A stretch of DNA of 5,614 nt from NCBI GenBank assembly GCA_964403285.1, contig CAYOFG010000080.1, positions 1 to 5,614 on the forward strand, written 5' to 3'. Source of the DNA: WVXT01 sp964403285 (lineage in GTDB: Bacteria > UBA6262 > WVXT01). The position numbers and the translations under genes are program-made. Shown piece after piece: positions 1-5,204 of this stretch. The notes under the pieces are model-generated. The model made no database searches, had not been told where the DNA came from, and saw nothing but the letters and a program-made list of their open reading frames with translations. Position 1 is the first letter of the stretch; every line of letters starts with the position of its first letter.

Positions 1-2
1 CC

Positions 3-308
3 AGGATGTTTGAGCCAGACCTTATCCTTTTGGACCTGGTCATGCCCGGGATGAGCGGATTCAGGGTTTGTGAGCTACTCAAATCTTATAAAAAAACGAA
101 AGATATTCCCATTTTCATATTTACAGCCTTGGACCGATTAGAGGATGTTGAGCGTGCTTTTGAAAAGGGCGCGGATGATTATATTGTGAAACCATTTGAA
201 GTCGTAACGATTAATAATACCATTGAGAATAAGTTCGACATGTTTATTGAAAAAGTTGAGTATAAGGCAGATTTTCGCGAAAAGCCCAAAGAGATTTCTG
301 AAGAATAA
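3..308 (+). CDS. Response regulator receiver domain protein, 5' truncated by window edge
   Basis: This is the C-terminal part of a CheY-like receiver domain, which takes a phosphoryl group from a histidine kinase. The reading frame is open to the window edge, so the true start and the N-terminal acidic pair lie upstream. Counting from the Met at position 6, the phospho-acceptor is Asp10 in LILLDLVMPGMSG. The conserved Thr is Thr40 in FIFTALD and the conserved Lys is Lys62 in YIVKPFE. These three residues in the right order and spacing make the family call firm. After the domain there is only a short charged tail of about 35 residues ending in a TAA stop. The protein therefore has no C-terminal DNA-binding or enzymatic output domain. 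It is either a stand-alone receiver or the receiver at the end of a longer hybrid protein; the missing 5' part would decide. The partner kinase and target cannot be inferred here. An intrinsic terminator follows 36 nt after the stop. Confidence 0.9.
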   Translation, partial: RMFEPDLILLDLVMPGMSGFRVCELLKSYKKTKDIPIFIFTALDRLEDVERAFEKGADDYIVKPFEVVTINNTIENKFDMFIEKVEYKADFREKPKEISEE

Positions 309-344
309 CTTTTAAGAATATTTTCGATTTATAGTATTATAATC

Positions 345-371
345 AATCTTCCCAAACGGGAAGATTTTTTT
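345..371 (+). terminator. Rho-independent terminator after the receiver gene
   Basis: A perfect 9-bp stem, AATCTTCCC (345-353) with GGGAAGATT (358-366), closes an AAAC loop. It runs directly into an uninterrupted run of seven T residues (365-371). It sits 36 nt after the receiver stop codon, so it should separate that transcript from the membrane protein gene downstream. Confidence 0.9.
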
Positions 372-373
372 AT

Positions 374-403
374 TTGATTTTTCATCGACAAATCTATTAT
401 AAT
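374..403 (+). promoter_or_regulatory. Predicted sigma70-type promoter for the DUF401-like gene
   Basis: TTGATT (374-379) resembles a -35 box and is followed after 18 nt by a perfect consensus -10 box, TATAAT (398-403). It begins just after the T-run of the upstream terminator, as expected for a new transcription unit. The predicted start near position 410 would place the 416-443 hairpin at the very 5' end of the mRNA, with a leader of about 58 nt. This rests on sequence match only. Confidence 0.55.
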
Positions 404-415
404 TACTCGACTCTC

Positions 416-443
416 GTAGGGGTTCAATAAATTGAGCCCCTAC
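416..443. repeat. Palindromic element, 12-bp hairpin with GTAGGGG/CCCCTAC ends
   Basis: Positions 416-427 pair with 432-443 around a 4-nt TAAA loop, with a single G-T pair and no mismatch. The outer ends are GTAGGGG and CCCCTAC. There is no T-run after it, so it is not a standard terminator. It resembles the REP-like intergenic palindromes common in repeat-rich bacterial genomes. It lies between the predicted promoter and the ribosome binding site of the membrane protein gene and would form in the 5' leader. A TTG at 432 inside it is in frame with that gene, but I do not regard it as the start. Confidence 0.7.
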
Positions 444-452
444 AGTCTCTTT

Positions 453-458
453 GGGAGA
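453..458 (+). promoter_or_regulatory. Ribosome binding site deciding the start at 468
   Basis: GGGAGA lies 9 nt before the ATG at 468. The alternative upstream TTG at 432 lies inside a palindrome and has no comparable site, so this SD fixes the start at 468. Confidence 0.6.
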
Positions 459-467
459 ACAGCAACT

Positions 468-1673
468 ATGCACGACTTAGTAATATTGATTGTTTCTTTA
501 GCAATTATTCTGATTCTTTTCAAATGGAAATTGAATCTTACCCTGACTATGATAGTAGCAGCGCTCTTTCTGGGTATTGCTTACAGGTTTGACCTGTCAA
601 AGATTTCAAAAATCTTTTACGCTGCTTGTCTATCAAGGGAAACACTGGAGATTGCTGCTACTCTATTTTTTGTTATTATATTCAACGTATCCATGAATGC
701 GGCATATACTTTTAAGAGAATAATAGATAATATGAAAAATATATTTTCAGACATAAGGTGGATTATTGCCGTTGTTCCTGCAGTAATCGGTTTTCTTCCC
801 ATGTTTGGTGGCGCACTGGTTTCTGCGCCAGTGGTAAAGGAAGTCACCGAGGAAATGGGCATATCGAATGAGCGAAAGACCTTTCTTAATTTTTGGTTTA
901 GACATATCTGGGAGTACACTCTTCCACTCTATCCGGGAATCATACTTGCCGCTGGGATTCTGGACCTGCCCCTGTACAGCGTAATTACAAGTAATAGTAT
1001 TTTAACAGTAAGTGCAATTGTTATAGGAATATTTTGGGGTACCGGGAAATTGAAATCGAGGACTGAAAATTCGAGAGAAGTTCCTTTCGGGAAAGGCCGA
1101 GCAATTCTCCATTTTCTTTTCAACCTATTGCCAATTATCCTGGTAATGGTTTTGGTTCTTGTTTTTAGGCTAAAGGTTTTGTACGCTCTTCTTGCAGGAA
1201 TAGTATTCACAATCATCAGCAATCAGATTTCCATTAGAACAATTTTGCGCTCTGTGGCAGAAGAGAAGTACGGGATGATTCTTATGGTCTTTGCTATTAT
1301 GATTTTTAAAGGAATGTTAGGAACCACAGGAATAATAGAACGCCTGCCTCTTTTCTTTAAAAGCGCGGGTATTCCCCGGTACTTAGTTATCTCTTTTCTC
1401 CCTTTCATTGTGGGTTTTTTAACAGGAATGACCATGGCTGCAGTGGGCATCACTTTCCCTGTTATTCTGCCACTTTTTGATGGTAAGTTGTCACTTATGA
1501 CTTTTTCTTTTATGTGTGGTTTTGCGGGGGTACTGTTGACGCCTGTCCACTTTTGTCTGGCTCTAACCAGAGAATATTTCCAGGCTGACTGGTTAAAGCT
1601 TTACCGCAAAGAATTGATCCTTCCAGTATTTCTGATGATAATGGTTGGACTTATTTATACAGTAATAGTGTAG
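468..1673 (+). CDS. DUF401-like multi-pass membrane transporter (ion transporter superfamily)
   Basis: This 401-residue, very hydrophobic inner-membrane protein has roughly 11-12 membrane segments. It resembles the DUF401 family, which is grouped with the ion transporter (ArsB/citrate/GntP-like) superfamily. The most telling stretch is LPMFGGALVSAP (110-121), followed by an NFWFRHIWEYTLPLYPG-type motif (141-157). The C-terminal half has an analogous pair: GFLTGMTMAAVGITFP (316-331) and LLTPVHFCLALTREYF (356-371). Two halves with matching glycine/proline-rich re-entrant-like segments fit the inverted-repeat architecture of that superfamily. A hydrophilic stretch at about 193-211 probably forms the central cytoplasmic loop. 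The ATG at 468 is chosen for its SD and because the extra 12 residues from TTG 432 would be encoded by a palindrome. The stop codon lies inside the 1669-1736 element. The substrate is unknown; co-transcription with the dehydrogenase downstream suggests an organic acid, but that is inference. Confidence 0.75.
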   Translation: MHDLVILIVSLAIILILFKWKLNLTLTMIVAALFLGIAYRFDLSKISKIFYAACLSRETLEIAATLFFVIIFNVSMNAAYTFKRIIDNMKNIFSDIRWIIAVVPAVIGFLPMFGGALVSAPVVKEVTEEMGISNERKTFLNFWFRHIWEYTLPLYPGIILAAGILDLPLYSVITSNSILTVSAIVIGIFWGTGKLKSRTENSREVPFGKGRAILHFLFNLLPIILVMVLVLVFRLKVLYALLAGIVFTIISNQISIRTILRSVAEEKYGMILMVFAIMIFKGMLGTTGIIERLPLFFKSAGIPRYLVISFLPFIVGFLTGMTMAAVGITFPVILPLFDGKLSLMTFSFMCGFAGVLLTPVHFCLALTREYFQADWLKLYRKELILPVFLMIMVGLIYTVIV

Positions 1674-1736
1674 CTGCAGAGCGGAGCTCTGCCTTGCAGG
1701 GGCGATCCCGATGAATCGAGACGCTTTGCTGCTACA
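1669..1736. repeat. Two-armed palindromic (cloverleaf-like) intergenic element
   Basis: An outer inverted repeat, TGTAGC (1669-1674) and GCTACA (1731-1736), encloses two hairpin arms. Arm 1 is a perfect 7-bp stem, GCAGAGC (1676-1682) with GCTCTGC (1686-1692), with a GGA loop. Arm 2 is a longer imperfect hairpin spanning about 1696-1729, with the core CCCGAT/ATCGAG around 1707-1720 and a GCG/CGC segment at 1702-1704 and 1722-1724. The element begins within the last codons of the membrane protein gene and provides its TAG stop (1671-1673). It ends 2 nt before the AAGGAG of the next gene. No transposase is present, so if mobile it would be a non-autonomous, MITE- or REP-like sequence. As RNA it would fold between two cistrons and could affect mRNA stability. 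Confidence 0.7.
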
Positions 1737-1738
1737 AA

Positions 1739-1744
1739 AAGGAG
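1739..1744 (+). promoter_or_regulatory. Shine-Dalgarno site of the Ldh2-family gene
   Basis: AAGGAG lies 6 nt before the ATG at 1751, an ideal match and spacing. It starts only 2 nt after the palindromic element ends, so folding of that element could affect access to it. Confidence 0.8.
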
Positions 1745-1750
1745 AAGGAA

Positions 1751-2848
1751 ATGATAAAGGAAAAGCAGGTCATATTGAAAAAACAACCACTAGAAGATTT
1801 TGTCACTGAAGTTTTCAAAAAATTAGGTGTGGGCAGTTCAGATGCCAGAATAGTTGCTAATATTATTGTTGCTGCTGACTTAAAAGGATTTAGTTCACAT
1901 GGTGTTTCTCGCCTGAAAAGATATGTGGATGGGATAAAGACAGGCGGCATTGAACCGGTTGCCAGGATAAAAGTATTGAAAGAAACACCAGTGAGTGCCT
2001 TAATCGATGGTGGAAATGGCCTGGGCCACGTGGTAGCATACAGAGCTATGGAGAAATGTATGGAGATCGCCGAAAAGAGTGGAGTGGGTTTTGTGGGTGC
2101 GAAAAATAGCAACCACTTTGGAATTGCTGGCTACTATTCCGCAATGGCGTTAGTAAAAAATATGGTTGGTATTTCTCTCACTAATGCTCGTTCTTCGGTC
2201 GCTCCCACCTTCGGAGTGGAGCCTGTTCTGGGGACAAATCCTATAAGTGTAGCTGTACCTGCAGGTAGACCATTTCCCTTCGTCCTGGACATGGCAACGA
2301 GTATTATCCAGAGGGGAAAACTGGAAGTCCTGGAGAGGGAAGATAAAGAGATGCTTTCAGGCTGGGCAATAGATGAAAGAGGTAAGACACTCATCGATCC
2401 CAAAAGGGTTACGCAAGGTATATTTGCCAGAAAAGCGGCACTTCTTCCCCTGGGAGGAATAGGAGAAGAGTTTAGTGGACATAAAGGATATGGACTGGGT
2501 CTACTTGTAGATATTCTGTGCGCCGGCCTCACCGGAGCCAATTATGGTCTGCATCTTTCACGATCTAAAAAAGGAGGATATAATCTTGGGCATTTCTTTG
2601 GAGCAATTAAGATAGAGCTTTTCCGTCCAATTGATGAATTCAAGGAGACGATAGATTCTATGTTCAGGGAAATAAAAGGTTCTAAGAGATTTCCCGGAAA
2701 AGAGAGAATCTACGTCGCCGGGGAGAAAGAATTTGAGATGGAAAATCGGAGAAAAAAGGAAGGGATTCCTGTACATCCAGAGGTATTTGAATATATGAAT
2801 TCTCTGAAGGAAACACTTAAAATAGAGAGATTTGACATGCAAGCGTAG
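1751..2848 (+). CDS. Malate/L-lactate dehydrogenase family oxidoreductase (Ldh2 type)
   Basis: This 365-residue protein belongs to the NAD(P)-dependent Ldh2 family, which is unrelated to classical Rossmann-fold lactate and malate dehydrogenases. Members reduce or oxidise 2-keto/2-hydroxy acids such as malate, sulfolactate, ureidoglycolate, 2,3-diketo-gulonate or cyclic imino acids. Diagnostic motifs appear in order: SHGVSR (49-54, with the His proposed as general acid in characterised relatives), KNSNHFG (118-124), TNARSSVAPTFG (144-155), LGTNPISVAVP (160-170), VLDMATS (178-184), GWAIDERG (204-211), PLGGIGEEFSGHKGYGLGLLVD (233-254), and a C-terminal RRKKEGIPV (333-341). Length is near the family's usual 330-360 residues and no key motif is missing, so the enzyme looks intact. 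The true substrate cannot be chosen from sequence alone. The start has an ideal SD. It lies 77 nt after the membrane protein gene with no terminator or obvious promoter between, so the two are probably one operon and may share a metabolite. Confidence 0.92.
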   Translation: MIKEKQVILKKQPLEDFVTEVFKKLGVGSSDARIVANIIVAADLKGFSSHGVSRLKRYVDGIKTGGIEPVARIKVLKETPVSALIDGGNGLGHVVAYRAMEKCMEIAEKSGVGFVGAKNSNHFGIAGYYSAMALVKNMVGISLTNARSSVAPTFGVEPVLGTNPISVAVPAGRPFPFVLDMATSIIQRGKLEVLEREDKEMLSGWAIDERGKTLIDPKRVTQGIFARKAALLPLGGIGEEFSGHKGYGLGLLVDILCAGLTGANYGLHLSRSKKGGYNLGHFFGAIKIELFRPIDEFKETIDSMFREIKGSKRFPGKERIYVAGEKEFEMENRRKKEGIPVHPEVFEYMNSLKETLKIERFDMQA

Positions 2849-2857
2849 TTTTTTTGG

Positions 2858-2886
2858 TTGATTATTTAAGAAAAAGAGTATAAAAT
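2858..2886 (+). promoter_or_regulatory. Possible promoter giving a near-leaderless transytransglycosylase mRNA
   Basis: TTGATT (2858-2863) is followed after 17 nt by TAAAAT (2881-2886, within TATAAAAT 2879-2886). The ATG at 2894 begins 7 nt after this -10 box, so a start there would give a leader of about 0-1 nt. No recognisable SD lies within 15 nt upstream of that ATG, which fits. The region is AT-rich, so chance matches are likely. Confidence 0.35.
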
Positions 2887-2893
2887 ATTAGAA

Positions 2894-4288
2894 ATGTATA
2901 AGAATAGCAAAATAAAACAAAAATTTATCTCTTCACTTTTTATAATTATTTTTTTCCTCCTGCCATTAATTTTTCAATCTGTAAATAGTTCTCCTTCACC
3001 TAGTCAGGAAAAAATAGAATCTTTAAAGCAAGTAATTAAAGAAGTAGAAAACCTCTATAATCAGGCAGTTATTGCATACGAAGAGGGGAATATAAATCTG
3101 GCAGAGAATCTCTATGAACGAGCTTTTAAGAAATTGTCGAGGTCTGGTATGGATGCTGTTATGAACTATCAATTGAAGGAGGAATACGACAATCTATTCG
3201 GCAAAATGGACGTGCTTCTGGAAGAGATGGAAAGAAATTCCGAAACGATTCTCGACGTTTCTAAAGAAGAACTGAAAGGAACAGAAAATCTGGAGGCAGA
3301 GGAGATAAAAGGGAATTATATTATACCTATAGATATTGAAAATAGTCTGGTAAAGAAATACATAAAGCTTTATACTGAAGGAGAAAGAAGAAAAGCAATT
3401 GCCGAAGCACTGGAAAGGTCAGGAAGATACCGAGAGATGATCGTTGAAATTCTGGAAGAATATGACCTTCCCCGAGAGCTGATCTATTTACCTGTAGTAG
3501 AGAGTCTGTATAAGGTGAGTGCCTATTCTCGGGCCCGGGCACTGGGGCTGTGGCAGTTAATGGAAATTCCTGCCAGAAATTTAGGATTGATGATTAATTA
3601 CTGGATAGACGAGAGGAGAGATCCGGAAAAGTCTACCCGTGCTGCTCTCAAATTTCTCAAAGACCTCCACACCTGGTTTAATGACTGGCATTTAGCTCTC
3701 GCCGCTTATAATCGGGGACAAAGGGGAATTGGTAGTGATTTAAAATTTTCTAAGGCCGTTGACTTTGACCAGTTAGTAGAGAGAGAAGCTTTGCCCGAGG
3801 AAACGGAAAACTTTGTTCCCAAATTTATGGCCTGTGTAATTATTGGCGAAAATTACCAAGATTACGGATTTTCTCTAAATTTTGAACAGCCTTTAGACTA
3901 TGATGAAGTAGTTTTGGATAAGGTAATCGATCTGGAAATTATTGCCAAGTGTGTGGACACAACAGATGATGAGATAAAAAAATTGAATCCTGCTTTACAA
4001 GCTTGGTGCACTCCCAAGAACTATTCCAATTTCAAGTTAAAACTCCCCGTCGGAACAGAGGAGAAGTTTCTTATCAATATCGCCGAGGTGAAAGATTTGA
4101 CTCCGGGAAGAGGATTCATTCGCTACAAGGTGAGAAGGGGAGATATTTTAGGAGGAATTGCTCGAGAATACTATACTACGGTGTATGCAATAAAAAGAGA
4201 CAATAATATAAGAAATATTAATAAGATCAGGACAGGACAGGTCTTGATTATAAGGCCTGGAAGAAAATACTTCCATAGCAAAAATTAA
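2894..4288 (+). CDS. MltD-like membrane-associated lytic transglycosylase with LysM domain
   Basis: This 464-residue exported protein is predicted to cleave the MurNAc-GlcNAc bond of peptidoglycan non-hydrolytically, leaving 1,6-anhydro ends. Residues 1-31 are a signal peptide or anchor: a basic start (KNSKIKQK), then a hydrophobic core ending near NSS. There is no lipobox Cys, unlike many MltD proteins. Residues 35-130 are charged and helical, with a TPR-like stretch (AYEEGNINLAENLYERAF, 61-78). The SLT domain spans about 180-325. It carries the catalytic Glu203 in LPVVES, SRARALGLWQLM (212-223), DERRDPEKSTRAALKFL (239-255) and LALAAYN (267-273). Here YNRGQ replaces the more usual YNAGE. Residues 337-387 look like a degenerate LysM-like segment containing LNPAL. 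Residues 409-455 form a clear LysM domain (RYKVRRGDILGGIA to GQVLIIRP) that binds glycan. The start is set by the signal peptide; the SD is weak or absent. Confidence 0.88.
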   Translation: MYKNSKIKQKFISSLFIIIFFLLPLIFQSVNSSPSPSQEKIESLKQVIKEVENLYNQAVIAYEEGNINLAENLYERAFKKLSRSGMDAVMNYQLKEEYDNLFGKMDVLLEEMERNSETILDVSKEELKGTENLEAEEIKGNYIIPIDIENSLVKKYIKLYTEGERRKAIAEALERSGRYREMIVEILEEYDLPRELIYLPVVESLYKVSAYSRARALGLWQLMEIPARNLGLMINYWIDERRDPEKSTRAALKFLKDLHTWFNDWHLALAAYNRGQRGIGSDLKFSKAVDFDQLVEREALPEETENFVPKFMACVIIGENYQDYGFSLNFEQPLDYDEVVLDKVIDLEIIAKCVDTTDDEIKKLNPALQAWCTPKNYSNFKLKLPVGTEEKFLINIAEVKDLTPGRGFIRYKVRRGDILGGIAREYYTTVYAIKRDNNIRNINKIRTGQVLIIRPGRKYFHSKN

Positions 4289-4294
4289 ATTTAT

Positions 4295-4347
4295 TGGAGT
4301 CCCCCCGATTAAATCGGGGGATATTCCTCCCTTTCGGGAGGACTCCA
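4295..4347. repeat. Second two-armed palindromic (three-way junction) element
   Basis: An outer 7-bp inverted repeat, TGGAGTC (4295-4301) and GACTCCA (4341-4347), encloses two arms. Arm 1 is a perfect 8-bp stem, CCCCCGAT (4302-4309) with ATCGGGGG (4313-4320), and a TAA loop. Arm 2 pairs CTCCC (4327-4331) with GGGAG (4336-4340) around TTTC. The layout matches the 1669-1736 element although the sequence differs. It begins 7 nt after the transglycosylase stop and lacks a T-run, so it is not a typical terminator. Arm 2 holds an SD-like GGGAGG (4336-4341) paired with its complement. Confidence 0.72.
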
Positions 4348-4354
4348 GAAGCAA

Positions 4355-4379
4355 TGGAGTTCTCCGATGAAATCGGAGG
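4355..4379. repeat. Half copy of the preceding element (outer strand plus arm 1)
   Basis: TGGAGT (4355-4360) followed by a 7-bp hairpin, CTCCGAT (4362-4368) with ATCGGAG (4372-4378) and a GAA loop, parallels 4295-4320 of the neighbouring element in order and spacing. Arm 2 and the closing outer strand are missing, so it looks like a truncated tandem copy 60 nt downstream. Its TGGAGT can also pair with ACTCCA (4342-4347) of the first element, giving an alternative fold in the leader of the thymidylate synthase gene. Confidence 0.55.
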
Positions 4380-4385
4380 TCGTTT

Positions 4386-4390
4386 AGGTG
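4386..4390 (+). promoter_or_regulatory. Ribosome binding site supporting the start at 4396
   Basis: AGGTG lies 5 nt before the ATG at 4396. A stronger GGAGGT (4375-4380) is 15 nt away, too far for normal use, and mostly sits in the hairpin of the half repeat. The site is modest, so the start call also depends on where similarity to thymidylate synthases begins. Confidence 0.45.
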
Positions 4391-4395
4391 CTGAA

Positions 4396-5160
4396 ATGGT
4401 CAATCAACATACGCAAAATGAAGGAATAAAGCCAGTATATATCGAGGCCTTCGACCTCGATGACGCCTGGTTTCAGTGTCTGTCAGCAATACTGGAGAAG
4501 GGACAGGTGTATACAATTACCAAGGGTAGCTACAAGGGACAGAAGAGGCTCGAATTCGACTTTGTTACTCTCAGAGTCAGGAAACCCTCGCATCAGATAA
4601 TACCCATCATTCCCGAAGGTTCAGACATTCCTGCCCCAACCAATATGGAGTACGTCCAGGGATACCTGGAATACCTTTTGACCGGAGCCAAGACAGAGAC
4701 TGAAGACTATACTTATGGTGAAAGGCTGGTCGATCCTAAGGTGAGAATAGAAGAAAATGTTGAGGGAAAGAGGATGATAAGAGAGATCCCTCTTAATGTT
4801 AACCAGATAGAGGAAGTTATAAATATGTACAAGACAGAAGGATATGGCACAAATCAGGCAATAATGGAAATTGGAATGCCTTCCGACATTAGTTTAAAAG
4901 ACCCTCCCTGTTTGAGATTGATAGATACCAGAATCAGGTATGGCAAACTCCATTTTATACCTTATTTCAGGTCCTGGGATTTATGGGGAGGTTTTCCCTC
5001 AAACCTTGGGGGACTGCAACTGGTGAAACAGTATATGGCAGAGGAAATTGGAGTTGAAGACGGGGAAATAATAGCAATAAGTAAAGGACTCCATCTGTAC
5101 GACTATACCTGGGAATGGGCAAAGCAGAGAACAACAAAATACGACAAGGAAATAGGATAA
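4396..5160 (+). CDS. thyA: Thymidylate synthase, ThyA family (archaeal-like branch)
   Basis: This 254-residue protein is a folate-type thymidylate synthase that would methylate dUMP to dTMP in the cytoplasm. The C-terminal half carries the ThyA active site. Cys172 in DPPCLRL is the nucleophile, and RSWDLWGGFPSN (192-203) aligns with the RSxDxxLGxPFN motif. LHLYDY (232-237) holds the His and Tyr that contact the nucleotide. Asn203 sits where Asn marks dUMP use, versus Asp in dCMP hydroxymethylases. YTYGERL (105-111) and NQIEEVI (136-142) resemble the shorter methanogen-type enzymes more than E. coli ThyA. The usual Arg-Arg pair that binds phosphate across the dimer is replaced by TNQ (152-154). 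I chose ATG 4396 over TTG 4294 and ATG 4354 because the upstream codons lie in palindromic repeats and family similarity starts at about residue 12 (KPVYIEAFDLDDAWFQ). Family is confident; dUMP as substrate is likely but not proven. Confidence 0.85.
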   Translation: MVNQHTQNEGIKPVYIEAFDLDDAWFQCLSAILEKGQVYTITKGSYKGQKRLEFDFVTLRVRKPSHQIIPIIPEGSDIPAPTNMEYVQGYLEYLLTGAKTETEDYTYGERLVDPKVRIEENVEGKRMIREIPLNVNQIEEVINMYKTEGYGTNQAIMEIGMPSDISLKDPPCLRLIDTRIRYGKLHFIPYFRSWDLWGGFPSNLGGLQLVKQYMAEEIGVEDGEIIAISKGLHLYDYTWEWAKQRTTKYDKEIG

Positions 5161-5204
5161 GCTGGCGATACATTTCTCTGTTTAAATAGAATCCAATAAA
5201 AATA

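Noticed and set aside
338..343. TATAAT before the receiver terminator
   Set aside because: It has no -35 partner at suitable spacing, and a transcript from it would run straight into the terminator at 345-371.
432..467. N-terminal extension of the membrane protein from TTG 432
   Set aside because: The TTG and the first few codons lie inside the 416-443 palindrome and have no SD, whereas ATG 468 has GGGAGA at a suitable distance and starts directly at the first membrane segment.
617..2842. Several minus-strand open frames opposite the membrane protein and dehydrogenase genes
   Set aside because: They overlap well-supported + strand genes, have unlikely composition and no recognisable motif, so they are shadows.
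2846..2855. T-run after the dehydrogenase stop as a terminator
   Set aside because: Seven T residues follow the stop, but no stable hairpin precedes them.
4003..4206. 67-residue + strand frame inside the transglycosylase gene
   Set aside because: It is out of frame within the LysM-coding region and shows no motif or ribosome binding site of note.
4295..4379. CRISPR-like array from the repeated TGGAGT/GATxAAATCGG units
   Set aside because: There are only two unequal units, each internally palindromic, with no further repeats or spacers and no cas genes nearby; a truncated tandem copy of a palindromic element explains them better.
4294..4395. Thymidylate synthase starting at TTG 4294 or ATG 4354, with the palindromes encoding protein
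   Set aside because: The extra 14-34 residues are translated repeat DNA of low plausibility, and similarity to the family begins only after residue 10 of the 4396 start. An in-frame coding palindrome as in Rickettsia cannot be fully excluded but is less likely.
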